Source: Ziziphus jujuba
Lineage: Eukaryota; Streptophyta; Magnoliopsida; Rosales; Rhamnaceae
Length of the DNA: 64,000 nucleotides
Direction: 5' to 3'
NCBI RefSeq assembly: GCF_031755915.1
Contig: NC_083382.1
Location: forward strand, 10,595,501 to 10,659,500
A model generated the notes under the pieces. That model had not been told where the DNA came from. It was given only the letters and a program-made list of their open reading frames with translations, and searched no databases. Numbering within the stretch: the first letter of the stretch is position 1; every line of letters begins with the position of its first letter. The position numbers and the translations under genes are program-made. Below, in pieces: positions 22,867 to 34,811 of the stretch.

Positions 22867-23879
22867 CACTACTAGAATCGCATTGATAAATGACGCAATA
22901 AATGCATCGCACAAAATAAACAACGATATATCGCACGACGTCTTCTAATGTCCTGGCACTAAATCCATAAGACAACAAGCGACACAGTATGAGAATTGCC
23001 TATCTCTGAGTTTTTAGCAATGTATATTAACTTCTAGCGACGCATTCTATCAATCCACTTATAGCGACGCATTATTTAGTGACGCTTCAGCACAATGTCG
23101 CTAAAAATATATTAGCGACTGTTTCATATATCGTCGCTAAATATATTCATCATTAATGAGTCACTTATTTAGCGACGTATCAACACTTTTAGCAATGCAT
23201 TTATCAAATGCATCAGTTTTTCCATTAGATTTTTAGCGATGCATTTTTAGTGACCCTCTTAGCAATGTGTCAGATTTAATGATCAACTTATAGCAACGCA
23301 TTATTTAGCGACGTTGTTCAGGAAAGTCGCAAAAAAAGCTACTAGCGACTTATGACTTATTTTAAAGCATCGCTAAATATATGAGTCGCTAAAAATAGAC
23401 AATTAAAGGTCGTCAAATATGTTAGGCGACATTGTTATGTGTTAATGCATCGCCCCTTCTTTTTTTTTTTTTTAATTTTGTGAAAAGTGATTAAAATAGT
23501 AAAAATATAATAATAATTAAAATACAAAAAAACTAAAACTAGCTTCATCCAAAATAATTAGAATACAAAAATTTAAAATAAATATTTTTTCATAACAAAT
23601 TAATTATCAAATAAATTAAATATTATCTCATTGACATATTTTTACATAATTTGTAAACTATTGTATTTTTTCATAACAAATTAAATATTAATTAAACTTC
23701 CGTGAATGCATACTCATTGAGATGAAAGTTGACGCCCTCTTATTGACGATATTACACCCTCATACTGCATATGAAAAAATTAAAAAAGTTATTAACACTT
23801 ATGCAAAATAAATAAAATATTAATCATTATTAAATTTGTAATTTAATAAATGAAAATTTAAAGAATATTACAATTATCC

Positions 23880-24105
23880 TTAAGATTTGGCGAGGCACAT
23901 TTCTCCCCTTACAGTCATTACAAACATAGCCACTCTCACATTCATCCTCATTATCATTTTCATCGATACTTGGCAACTATATGACAAATGGATTATAAGC
24001 CATCGTAGTATCTCCAAGAATATATTCTTCAACAAAAGTACGATGTTGTGGTGAAGTTAAAATAACAGACCATCTAGAATCAAGTTGATCTTCAACATAA
24101 AATAC
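23880..24105 (-). pseudogene. CACTA transposase-associated DUF4216 relic
   Basis: Translating the minus strand from about 24,105 gives VFYVEDQLDSRWSVIL, then a TSPQHR segment and a DTTMAYNPF segment. One in-frame TAG follows, then LPSIDENDNEDE and a CNDCKG segment. The VFYVxDxxDxRWSVxL motif is characteristic of DUF4216, the domain C-terminal of the transposase in plant CACTA elements. About 75 codons remain, with a stop and no flanking exons. It is non-functional but identifies the host element. Confidence 0.7.
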
Positions 24106-25439
24106 TTATTGAACTTAGCAAAACAATGTCAAGCAATATCACAAACAAAATTTCTACAAAAGCAAGATTAATAACCTAACGAACCTAACCTGCGGTTAAA
24201 ATGAAAAAATAAAAATAAAAAAATCCCACCTCATGTCTCCGCCAACCACAAAGAAAAGAGAAACTCATCTAAACGATAGAGACAGAGAAAGAAGGAACCC
24301 AGAAAATCACGAGGGCGACACAGAGAAATCTAGCTTCCCGGCTGACAGCAACGTAAGCAAATGAAAAATGAAACCCAAAATATCCCACTCTTCAAGACTA
24401 TCTTAGATTGCTTCCAAATTTAATATCTATCAGGTAGTTTACTTGATGTAATTTTAAAAAAGAAAAGGGATTCCAAGGCGCGCGTAAAAATTTTAAAACG
24501 CGCTAAAAAATTTCAAAAAATGACAAAAATGCTCCTTTTCTCTCAATTTCATTTTTTTTAATTATTTTTCATTTTTCATCTACAATAAAAACTGAAAATA
24601 TCTCTTAAAAATACGAAGCAAAATATCGAAGATTGCTATTTATTTTTCTATTTTTCAAGTACACCGTTATTCTTTATAAAATTTACATGCCTTTTAAAAT
24701 TTTTGTTTTTTTTAATTGAGAGAACAGGCGATGCATTCTCTTCAAGAAGGGTCACTTATTCTTGAATTGTGGGATCAAGCGACGCATTATGGTCGAAAAG
24801 TGTCACCTGTTCCATTTTTTATATTTTCTTTATAATCTTTAAATAGTTTTTTAATTGTTCATCTACAAATATATTCATGTAGCAATCCAATGAACATAAA
24901 TTCTGTTGACCTAAAAACAAAAAATAGTTTTGTCAGTGCTCTTCTTAATTATTCACATATATGTGTATAGACGAGACACAAAATATCTCAAGATCTAATT
25001 TGAGATAGGGTACTGAATATAGAATTCTAATTCAACAAGCATTTATTGACCAATTTATCTACATAAGTATGTTAAATGAGTTTAAATTTCATGTGTTTGT
25101 GGTCAATGATAGCTTACTTGTTTTTAAAAATTGTAAGTCTATTAAATTGCTTTTTCCTAAAAAAAAAAAAAAAAAATTGAAGGAACAGGCGAAGCAATTC
25201 CATTAAAACACATCGCCTATTCCATTTTTTTTAATCTTTAATTAGTTTTGTTGATTGCTCATCTACAAATTAAAAAAAAAACATATTTGCAAAATTAAAA
25301 AAATTACTAAAAACAACTTTCAATTCAAAAAAGTTAAAAATTGAACGGCTATGCAGTTGTTGACAAATGTGTCACATTGTCGTCTATTTGGTGACTCTTT
25401 GTTAAAAGAATGCGTTGCCTAAAACTGTATTAACTGGTT

Positions 25440-26090
25440 CTTATTTTATTATTACATCCAAGTTATTTGGCTTGGTGGTGTGGTGATTCCTTGAGAGTGT
25501 AGGAGGTCCAAGGTTCAATTCTTGGCATGGTCCTATTTGATTTTATTTTTTTTTATGGGTTTCTATGCATCTAAATAAAAAACTTGAAAAAAAAAAAAGA
25601 AAAGGCGATGCATTTGTTGAAGAATGCGTCGCCTTTTCATATATTTGGCGACTCTTTATTAAAAGAATGCGTCGCCTAAAACTATATTAGTTAGTTCATG
25701 TTGTATTATTATATCCAAGTCATTTGGCTTGGTGGTGTGGTGATTTCTTGAGAGTTTAGTAGATCCTGGGTTTTTGGCATGGCCCTATTTGATTTTTTTT
25801 TTATGGGTTTCTGAATGTTTAAATAAAAAAAATTGAAAAAAAAAAACAAAGGCGACGCATTTGTTGATGAATGCTTCACCGTTTCATATATTTGGCTACT
25901 CTTTCTTAAAAGTATGCATCACCTAAAACTATATTAGCTACTTCGTGTTGTATGATTACATCTAAGTTATTTGGCCTAGTGGTGTGGTGATTCCTTAAGA
26001 GTGTAGGAGGTCTTGATTCTTGGCATGGTCCCATTTGATTTGATTTTATTTTTATAGGTTTGTACATGTTTAAAAGAAATAAAAAACAAA
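25440..26090. repeat. Three ~250-bp tandem units with a tRNA-like module inside the CACTA element
   Basis: Units recur with the shared word ggtggtgtggtgatt at about 25,474 and 25,730 and a variant near 25,979, a period of about 250 bp. Each contains a stretch (25,467-25,531; 25,724-25,782; 25,970-26,027) that starts tttggcttggtgg, like a pol III A box. In the first copy it also contains ggttcaattct, like a B box (GGTTCRANNCC), about 35 bases on. Between modules lie short inverted repeats such as ggcgatgcat/atgcgtcgcc at 25,604-25,633 and 25,851-25,880. A tRNA or SINE origin is an inference. Confidence 0.6.
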
Positions 26091-27180
26091 AAGGTGAGGA
26101 GAGAATAGGCGACGCACAATCTAAATAGTGCGTCGCCTGTTAATTATATTAAAAAAAAAAAACAGCTCAGTTTTGGCACTTTAATATTTTTACTGTTTAT
26201 TTGTTGTTAAAATTAAAAAAAAAGTGAGAAGAGAATAGGCGATGCACAATCTAAATAGTGCGTCGCCAATTAACTATATTAAAAAAAAAAAACCAGCTCA
26301 GTTTTGGTGTTTTGGTATTTTTACTGGTTATTTGTTATTGAAATAAAATTAGATTGATTAAAAGAATTAAAAAAAAAAAGAGAGAGAGAACAGGCGACGC
26401 ACAATCTTATTGGTGCGTCACCTGTTACATATATAACAAAAAAAATAAATAAATAAGCTCAGTTATGTTGCTCTAATATTTTTACAGGTTATTTGTTGTT
26501 GAATTAAAATTAGATTGATTAAAAGAACTAAGAAAAAAAAGGGGAGGAGAGAACAGGCTATGCACAATCTATATAGTGCGTCGCCTGTTAACTATATTAA
26601 AAAAAAAAACTCAGTTTTGTCGTTCTAATATTTTTATTGGTTATTTGTTATTAAAATAAAATTTGATTATTTAAAAAACTAAAAAAAAAAAAACTTAGAA
26701 AGTAAAGGGAAGAGAACAGGCAAAGTACAATCTAAATAGTGCGTCGCCTGTAATATATACAATAAAAAACAAAACCCAGCTTGGTTATGTTACTCTAATA
26801 CTTTTACTGTTTATTTATTGTTAAATAAAATTAGATTGATTAAAAGAACTTAAAAAAAAAGGATAAAAGAGAATAGTCGACGCACAATCTAAATAGTGCG
26901 TCACCTGTTAACTATATATATAAAATAAAAAAAAAAAAAAACATCATCTCAATTTTGTCGCTCTAATATTTTTACTGGTTATTTATTGTTGAAATAAAAT
27001 TAGATTGTTTAAAAGAACTAAAAAAAATTAAAAGTAAAGGGAAGATAACAGACGACGCACAATCTAAATAGCGCATCACCTGTTACCTCTATTAAAAAAA
27101 TAAAAAAACCAGCTCGGTTATGTTACTCTAATATTTTTATTGGTTATTTGTAGTTGAAATAAAAGAATACTATTTAAGAT
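26085..27180. repeat. Seven-unit hairpin-bearing tandem array inside the CACTA element
   Basis: Units of 130-175 bp each contain an inverted repeat GGCGACGCAC...GTGCGTCGCC with a 10-base loop. Left arms start at 26,108, 26,238, 26,393, 26,556, 26,719, 26,876 and 27,051. The arms of unit 1 are perfectly complementary over 10 bp; the others differ by one to three bases. Between hairpins are an A-rich stretch and a conserved segment, cagctcagttttg then ctaatatttttactgg. The arms use the same word as the subterminal repeats of the element. Confidence 0.85.
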
Positions 27181-27565
27181 ATTTACAAGAATAAACTGTA
27201 TAAGAAAAATTACACAATTGAATAACAACCTCGTATAATTAAATTTTATTGTTATGTAAACATAGATTAGTGGTTGGTATTCATTTTTCATGAGTAGAAT
27301 TTAAATATATAATACAATTCAAATAAAATATACACGCAGTATTAATGACGACTCTGGTCAGCCCCATATTCAGCGACCTTTAACGAATGTGTCGCATGTT
27401 TTTGTTTTGAGCGACCTTTTGAGGTCGATAGTTTTTGAATGCGTTGTATATTTATTTTATTTTTACTGACGCGTTAACCTCAAAGTCGCGGGTTTGTTTT
27501 TTCAAACGCGTTTGTTTCGTAGCATCGCTAAGTGAGTGTCGCTAGATATCGATTTTCGCGTAGTG

Positions 27566-28417
27566 GATTCACCCGTTTACATATGTTACAACTTATTAAA
27601 TCTTATCTAGAAATTTAAATGAGCTGAGCAGAATATAGTTGAGCTAAATATTAAGATTGTCAAGTTTGGCTGATACTAAATATGGTAATTCCCCATATAT
27701 ACTACCAAAAACTGCCTTTATCGGTGCCTACATATGACGATGCTTGGAATAAGCACTTTTATGTTAAGCTCATTGAGATGGATATGTCATAAGTTTTAAT
27801 ATTACTTCAGTCTCAAACTCATTTGCTAGAAGCTTTATTAGGTCTTTCATTATTTTGTGGTTTTGTGGAATTGAAGGGAAACTTATATTTCGATATAAGT
27901 ACTATTTGGTTAAGAATGTTTATTTGAACAATATTCTTGTTCCATACGACATAAAAAAACATAATTTAGTTGAAGTTATACTCATCCACAGTGATAAAAA
28001 TAGTTTTTTTTTTTTTTCTTCGTGATAGTTTTCTATCATTTCAATATGTTGTGACTAGCTTTGCGTTATGTTTGGTTATAGTCAAGTGTATACATTTAAT
28101 ATAAAAGTTTTACATGTATTCTAAATTGAGATAAATACGGGCATTCCGGGATTCTGAGGCCTTAGGCCTACTTTAAAGGTTAGTTTTTCTATAAATATTT
28201 AAAATAAATAATATATAAAATGAACAAAACGAACAAATTTTATTAATGAAAAGGTTTCAAAATTATATGCAATAATACTCCAATATTTTTAAAAGTTCGC
28301 TTAAAATTGATTTTTCTAGCATTTTTAATTCAAATTTACTAATTGAACTACTACAGAAGTTGTTGTTGCATGTATTTATTTGTTGTATATATTCAAGAAA
28401 TAAAAGTTAACCATAGT
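27566..28417. other. Intergenic DNA without recognizable genes
   Basis: Moderately AT-rich sequence lies between the CACTA element and the first Cassandra copy. No homologous block from elsewhere in the window is evident, and I see no coding signal. Confidence 0.5.
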
Positions 28418-28894
28418 TGTGATGATCAATGTGGGCGGGTGCAAGAGGCACTAATACTTGTCGTCAAATCTCATATCATTTGGGAGTCATATGAGAGATG
28501 GTTCAAATGTAGTAATAGTTACTCTCATAACGCCAAGACCTTTTCAGAGCGATTGGTTTCAGGAGTTGAAAGAACTCTGAAGTTAAGTGTGCTCAAACGA
28601 TAGTAGTCTAAGGATAGGTGACCTAGAAAACTCTTACCAAAAAATCGTATACGGAATACAGTGGCTAAGTCCAACTAGGTCTGCCAGTGGAGATGAGAAA
28701 TTATAAATGGTATTAAAATGGTATCATAGTCTGTACCCACAACTGAAAATGTGTCAGCAAGACAGTGAACAGTGGACGTAGAGCTTGCACCCACAACTGG
28801 AAGTGTGCCAGCAAGACAGTTGAGAGTGGAAGCTGGATGTTACAAATAGTATCAAAGCCTATATCTTAAAAAAATTATGTCAATGATGACGCTA
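28418..28894 (+). mobile_element. Cassandra-type TRIM retrotransposon, 5' LTR and internal region
   Basis: The LTR, about 28,418-28,705, starts tgtgatgatcaatgtgggcg and ends in ttata. At 28,567-28,626 it carries a 5S rRNA-like stretch: agaactctgaagttaagtgt, then gctc...gtagt and aggataggtgacct. Immediately downstream is a primer-binding-site-like tggtatcatag (28,719) complementary to initiator tRNA-Met. A short non-coding internal part follows, with a tandem of about 55-60 bp built on acccacaactgaaaatgtg. This is the arrangement of Cassandra elements, which hold a 5S RNA domain in each LTR and encode no protein. The internal region is split by solo LTR D and resumes at 31,945 with ggtcccaaagagggtagg, a polypurine-like tract. 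The 3' LTR is missing. Confidence 0.8.
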
Positions 28895-31800
28895 TGTCAG
28901 GACCCGTCCAGAATTCCTTCCTCGGAACCTTAGACAGCCCTGATCCCAGGGAAACCCTACCGAACCCTCCAACGGAAAATCCGACAGAGCCTCCCCTAAG
29001 GGATTTACTTACCACAAATTACCTGCACTGAAAACACACTTCAAAAAAAACATCCCCTTATTCCTCCCACAGACTACAAACTGGTTCCATAAATTTCAGC
29101 ACTTCAAAATAAAACAACAGCAGCAACCCAGTGCAATAAAGAACAATTACACGTCCAAAACAATATACAGAGCATTATACAGATACATGCGGAATTTATA
29201 AAATGACAGATAAAGAAGCAATACAAGATAAAGAGGAAAAAGGGAAGAAAAACTTCTTGAACCTTTGGCAACGTATTACAACTGCAATAAAAGAATAAAC
29301 GGGTACTACCGAACTAAAACAGCGAGGAAGATCAAGTCCGCTCCGAGTGAACACCGACAACCTGGTACCTAGAGGAACGGAATTTAAGAGTGTGAGATGC
29401 TAAACATCTCAATGAGTGACCCTATCTACTGTACAATATAATACCACTGTAATAGGTATATAAATAATAATTATTTGGAAATAATATTTTCTCTCAAAAC
29501 CCTTACAATTCTCTCATTTGGAAAGGTTCCCCTTTTAAAACATTTTCACAAAACCCTTTATTCATATTCCCCGAAAACCAAGACATCAAATAAATATCCG
29601 AACAGTAATAATTAATTTTAATTCCAATACAGTCTTAAAACATTTTATTTTTAAAACACAGTTCCGAAAATCAGTTGATGCACCCACTATATACCAGTGG
29701 CGCCAACAGTACCCAGCGTCCCAAGGTACCGCCAGACAGGAGGTTATAGAGAGAAACCGGCATACGGTCGCGTGGCGTCCCACTGCGCCGCTGCTAACCT
29801 GGTGTCCCGGCCAAAGGGGGGTGGCCACCCTCTCCGATGGCATCCACAGGACAACCTCATAATATCAACCGCGCGCTACTCACACCCACCTGCGCGCTAA
29901 TCATATCCGTGTGCACAATATCCATATCACATATACCATATCACATAATCAGAACACCAGTACGTGCATGGTGCATCTAAAAATCATAAAATCCATAAAA
30001 TTTAAATCATAAAACCAATTTCACATTTTTCATAAGCATAGCGGGCATAATCCATCCGCTTGAACCGGGAAATTCTCCACAATTTCTTTATAATCAATAT
30101 CATAAATTCCATGATTTTCAAATCCACCAACTCCCAAATCCATCAATTCAAATATCCACATTTTTCCAAGCATAAATAATTTCTCGAAATATCATAGTCA
30201 AATCTCATAATATTCCATGGGCATATTTTATAAAAATTGAAATCACCAACATAACCAAATATTTTCCTTGAAATATTTGAAAATCAAATCGTGCCCAATT
30301 TACCATTAAAACCACACCAATTTCAAAATCCTCAAAACCATAAAATAATTTCACATGGCATAAATTTGTAAAATGCACATTTTCTTAAATCCAATAAATT
30401 CATAAATAATTCCACAATAAATCCAATAAATATTTGGCACAAGAAATTAATTTCCAAATATTTAAATCACACATAATATATTCACCAATTAAATTCCCCA
30501 ATTAAATTTGAAGGTGGGTCACTCACCTGGAGCACGCAATTAACCCATGATCCACTACGGGATCAATTCTACGACTCACCGGTGCTCCTAGAACACAATT
30601 CACAGACAGTCAAATAAATTAATATTTTAATCGGGTAAATAATACCCGGTACCCGAGGGGTCAAACACAAACGATAACTAAAATTTATGAATCATATACC
30701 GAATCGAAGCTCGAGTGATGCTAATCACAGATCCGGTCTTAATTTTCGAGGATCGTACCCGACGGGGTCAGAATTTTGCCGGGAAGCTTTTCGGGTTTCG
30801 GCTCTGCAATTCTCCCAAACCGTCACGAATTGGCGGAAACGGATGCCGGATTCGGGTTCAAGAGGTCGAACACAGCGGACTGGAGCTGGCCGGAATTTCG
30901 GGTACTCGCCGGAATAGTAATTTCCGGCGGGCCGCCACGGTCACCGGCAACCGTCACCGGCGGCGGCGCGTGCGGTGGCCGTTGGCTGTGAAATTTTGCA
31001 GACTTGTAGATATTGAGGAGAGCAACCCAACGGGACCGGCGGTGAGCAAAACGGAGGTCGGACGGCGGAGAAATCACCGTTTGAAGATTTCCGGCCCCTC
31101 GCCGGAAAATGCTCCGATCCAGGCGCGTCGGTGGTCCGATGGCTGTGATTTTTGGTGGGTAGGCCGGACTTGAGGAGAGGATCAAGGCTAGCTGGTGTGT
31201 GTACTGTAGATCGGCCGGAACAGGGTCGATTCGCGGTGGCCGGCGGTGGAGGGGTAAAAGTCGCCGTCGAACTTCGGACGTCCGATCCGGGCGCGTCCGG
31301 CAGCCGTTCGCCGTGAAACTTGGGGGTTTTGCCGGAAATGAGGTGGGCAACCTGGCTGGCCGGCGCGTGTAAAGTAACGCGGCCGGAAAGTTTGAAAATT
31401 ACCGGCGGCCGGTGACTCTCTCTCTCTCTTTCTCTCTCTTCCCTGAGAGTTTTAACAAATAAAACCCATGCGTGACACTGTTCATGCCACGTGAACCAAT
31501 CAGAAGCTGACACGTGGCATTACTGTACACTTAAGCCAGATATATTAAAATAATACGGTACCCGGCGAATTTCAAACGTCCGTAACTTTTTAACCAAATG
31601 TCCGATTTAAGCGTGCCGCTAGTCTGTGAACTCGTATCGACGAGCACTTCACAACCATGTATGAGTCAAAGCTCATTTCCCCAAAAATAAAAAGTCAACT
31701 CCGGCACCCCTTGGACAGTTTGGACCGCAACTTGTTTCGTCCATAATTTTCAAACCGTAGCTCCGTTTTCGACGTGCTACTAGTCTACGAACTCAGGGCG

Positions 31801-31944
31801 TCATGCACTTCGCCACGGTACCCTAGTCAACTCGAAATTCCCACCGAGTCAAAAAGTCAACTTTTGACCCCTTCGGTCAACGGTCAACGGTCAACCTCGG
31901 TCAACGTGCACGAATTCCGGTGCGATTCGGGACGGGGTGTTACA
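28895..31944 (-). mobile_element. Solo LTR D nested in a Cassandra element
   Basis: A 3,050-bp solo LTR lies on the minus strand with a perfect target duplication CGCTA (28,890-28,894 and 31,945-31,949). It is very similar to LTR C: GC-rich block 30,715-31,400, CT tract near 31,417-31,440, CACGTG at 31,488 and 31,511, donor-like block 30,521-30,529 and stem-loop near 29,394. In place of the four-unit gcgcgctaatcac tandem of LTR C it has about two units. It has no internal domain. Confidence 0.92.
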
Positions 31945-32069
31945 CGCTAGGTCCCAAAGAGGGTAGGAGGTCTTATGCCATTGTACACCAGGTTTAGGTC
32001 AGCTTAATGTTTCTTGGTCTTTAAAAATCATTTTTTTTGGGGAATCACTATATATATATATATAGCTTA
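31945..32069 (+). mobile_element. Residual Cassandra internal region
   Basis: This continues the Cassandra interior after the target duplication. The words ggtcccaaagagggtaggag match 34,480-34,510 between the Cassandra LTRs of the next cluster (ggtcctaaagaggaagga). It then degrades into (TA)n near 32,050. Confidence 0.55.
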
Positions 32070-32590
32070 GACATAAGAGATATATGGCAATGAAAATTAA
32101 ACAATGAGTTCTGTCCCAAAGTCGCCTTTCCCTAATGTTATCAAAATATTTAATTTCTTAATCACTTATAGTTAGTTGGTAATTAAACTAGAAGACCCAT
32201 ATACTAAAGTCTTTGTTTATATGCTTATATATACATACATGTATATAATTAGCTTATGTATAAGAGATAAGGCAATGGAAATTAAACAGTGACTTCTTTC
32301 CCAATGTCGCCACTCCCTAATATTATGGAAATATATCATTCTTAATCAATTATAATTATTTGGTAATATATATATATAAACAAAGACTTCAATTATATAT
32401 ATATATATATATAAGATGGTAGTGGAAATTAAACAATGACTTCAGTCCCAAAGTCGCCTATCCCTAATATTATCGAAATGTATATTTCTTAATCAATTAT
32501 TAATTGGTAATTAAATTTGAACGCTCATATATAAAATTAATGAAGTCTTTGTTATATACGTTTATATATACACTTTCGTCAATATATACC
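32070..32590 (+). repeat. Degenerate tandem repeat, three units of ~150-190 bp
   Basis: The core attaaacaatgacttc...cccaaagtcgcc recurs at about 32,096, 32,281 and 32,425. Each is followed by ccctaat.ttat and then a tcttaatcaatta...ttggtaatta segment and aagtctttgtt. Related words occur at 9,640-9,930. No coding potential or known family is recognized. Confidence 0.65.
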
Positions 32591-33099
32591 TATTATATAT
32601 ACGATTAGATACTGTATTATAGTCATTTATTTTTATAAATATTATAATCTATATTTAATATGTATGTATAACAATTTTTTTCTAGGTAGACATGATAATA
32701 TTACACTACCTTTTAAGTCTATATTTTAATCATTAGACATCTTGAGTTTGTTTAAGTTTATATTAGATATCTTTTAACCATATGAGAGGCTCTGGTTCGA
32801 GTAACCCTAATGATAAAAAATAAAAAAAGATAAGATACTATACTAAAATTATTAATTATTATATTTTTTAATAATTAATCATTGGATCTTTTAAGTTTAT
32901 TTAATTAGATTGAACCTGTCTTAGAAAAATAAATCATAGGTTTTTAACATAATTTTTTTAGGTCAACCTCATGTAAGAGATTAAGGTTTGTAAATAGATT
33001 CTAGCAACTCGTGATTAGCTTGAGCTGGCCTTGAATTTGGCTTTCTTGAACTCGAATCAAAGAAAATGAGCCAAGCTTGAACAAGAAATGAAGATCCAG
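32591..33099. other. AT-rich intergenic DNA
   Basis: I see no gene or repeat with a recognizable family here. Short words around 32,690-32,900 (ttagacatcttgag / ttaagtttat) repeat loosely. Confidence 0.4.
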
Positions 33100-34811
33100 T
33101 ATGATGACCAATTTAAGGGGTGCAAGAGGCACTAGAAGGCTACCTGGTGTCTAATTCAACATCGTTTGGGTATGGTATGGGGAATAGTTCAAATATAATG
33201 ATAGTTACTCTCACAACGCTGAGTGTGATGACCAGTGTAGATGGGTGCAAAAGACACTGGCAGGCTACCTGTTATTCAATTTCATGTTTCTCAGGTATGA
33301 AACATGGGATGATTTAATAGTAATGATAGTTACTGTCAATATGCCAATGCATTTTTAGAGTGCTTGGCGTTAAGGTTCAAAAGAATTCCAAAATTAAGCA
33401 TGCTCTGGTGTAGACCTGGCAATTTGGATCATGACACGGTGACACGACTCGAAAACGACACGGAATAAATGGGTTTGGGTTTATTATAAATGGGTTCGGG
33501 TCATAATCGGGTCAACCCGTTTAACACGATTATTAATCGTGTCATTTTCGGGTTGACCTGTTTAACTCGAAATTGACCCGTTACGACCCATTTATTAATC
33601 GTGTCATTTTCGGGTTGACCTGTTTAACACGATTATATACCTATTACAACCCATTTAAATTTAATTTTAAATTAATATTTTATCACTAATATAATATTTA
33701 ATAACTAAAAAATATTATAAATTAAAAATTTTATAAAAATAATTTTCTATTACTAATTTTTTAAAAACAAAAAATACATCTTTAATAAAACAAAAATATA
33801 AAAATAAAAAAAAAATAAAAAAAATTTCGGGTTAATAGGTTAATTTTCGGGTTAACGGGTTAATAGGTTAGTTTTCGGGTTAATAGGTCAATTTCAGGTT
33901 AACGGGTTAATAGGTCAACACGACCCGTTAAAATAATCGTGTTAAACGGGTCGTGTCGTGTTGACCTATTTATAAACAGGTCGGGTTAGTGTTTTAGGTA
34001 CCTGACACGATTAATAAATGGGTCGTGTTCGGGTTAGGCATTTTTGACCCGATTATTAAACGGGTTGACACGAACACGACCCACCAACCCGAATTGCCAG
34101 GTATACTCTGGTGAGAGTACTTCAAGGATGGATGATCTCCTGGGAAGTTTTCAACAAAAAATTCCATACTGAATGTGGTGGCTAAATTAGGGGACAATAT
34201 CGACAGAAAATGACATGCCCACAAATAAAGGCAGAGTGTTACACCAAGACCCTTTTAATGCTGTTGACTTTAAAGTTCGAAAAAACTTCAAAGTTAAGCA
34301 TGCTTGGGCAAGAGTAGTACTAGGGTGGTTGAACTCCTAAGAAACTTTGAATAAAAAATCTCACACACAGTGTTATAGCTAAATTGGAGACAATATTGAT
34401 GGAGAGTAACAAGTCTGATGGTGGAGGTGAGATGTTATAAAGGGTGTCAAAGCTTATACCCGGCTGAAAGTGTGCTAGTTAGGACACTAGGTCCTAAAGA
34501 GGAAGGATTATGACGACCAGTATAGGTAGGTGCAAGAGGTACTGGTAGGCTATTTGGTATCGAATCCACATCGCTTGGTTGTGGAATAGTAGACGATTCA
34601 AATATAATAACAGCCACTCTCATAACGCCAATGCCTTTTTAGAGTGGTTGGAGAACTCCGAAGTTAAGCATGATCAGGTGAGAATAGCATTAGGGTGGAT
34701 AACCTCCTAGGAAGCTCGGGAAGCTCTGAACAAAAAACTCCATAGTGGTGGCTAAATTAGGGACAAATCAGCAGAGTGTGATAGGTCCACCAATGAAGGT
34801 GGGTTATTACA
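33100..34811 (+). mobile_element. Rearranged Cassandra cluster: four LTR copies with 5S-like domains
   Basis: Four LTR copies follow one another. Copy a (33,100-33,223) is truncated before the 5S part. Copy b (33,224-34,243) is complete apart from a hAT-like insertion and ends gtgttaca. Copy c (34,244-34,439) lacks its 5' half and joins directly to b at ccaagaccc. Copy d (34,509-34,811) is complete and ends gttattaca. Between c and d is a short interior with a PBS-like gtgtcaaagc and a purine tract aaagaggaagga. The 5S-like parts read ttcaaagttaagcatgcttg (c) and ctccgaagttaagcatgat (d), followed by agtagtactagggtgg-type sequence. The order suggests recombination between LTRs of adjacent elements. 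None encodes protein. Confidence 0.8.
33411..34105. mobile_element. hAT-like non-autonomous transposon inside the Cassandra 5S domain
   Basis: The 695-bp element has terminal inverted repeats TAGACCTGGCAATTTGG (left) and the complement of CCGAATTGCCAGGTATA (right), matching at about 15 of 17 positions. It is flanked by a perfect 8-bp duplication CTCTGGTG (33,403-33,410 and 34,106-34,113). An 8-bp duplication is typical of hAT elements. The ends are full of cgggtt / cacgac words in both orientations; the centre is AT-rich without an open frame. Removing it restores an uninterrupted Cassandra 5S-like segment, confirming the boundaries. Confidence 0.88.

Larger units (their letters stand above)
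22867..27565 (-). mobile_element. Non-autonomous CACTA (En/Spm-type) DNA transposon
   Basis: The left terminus is CACTACTAGAATCG (22,867). The right terminus, read inward on the minus strand, is CACTACGCGAAAATCG (27,550-27,565). Flanking triplets AAT and GAT suggest a mutated 3-bp target duplication. Subterminal regions are full of short gcgacgca / tgcgtcgc words in both orientations, the usual transposase-binding pattern of CACTA elements. A fossil DUF4216-like piece sits at 23,880-24,105 on the minus strand, which sets the orientation. The interior holds two tandem arrays (25,440-26,090 and 26,085-27,180). No intact transposase is present. Confidence 0.82.

Noticed and set aside
26085..27180. 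CRISPR-like array because of regularly spaced palindromic repeats
   Set aside because: This is a plant nuclear transposon. The spacers are similar to each other and the repeats match the CACTA subterminal motif.
28567..28626. Possible 5S rRNA gene
   Set aside because: Only the 3' part resembles 5S RNA, it is mutated, and it sits in a Cassandra LTR with a primer-binding site downstream. The same holds for the copies at 33.4-34.7 kb.
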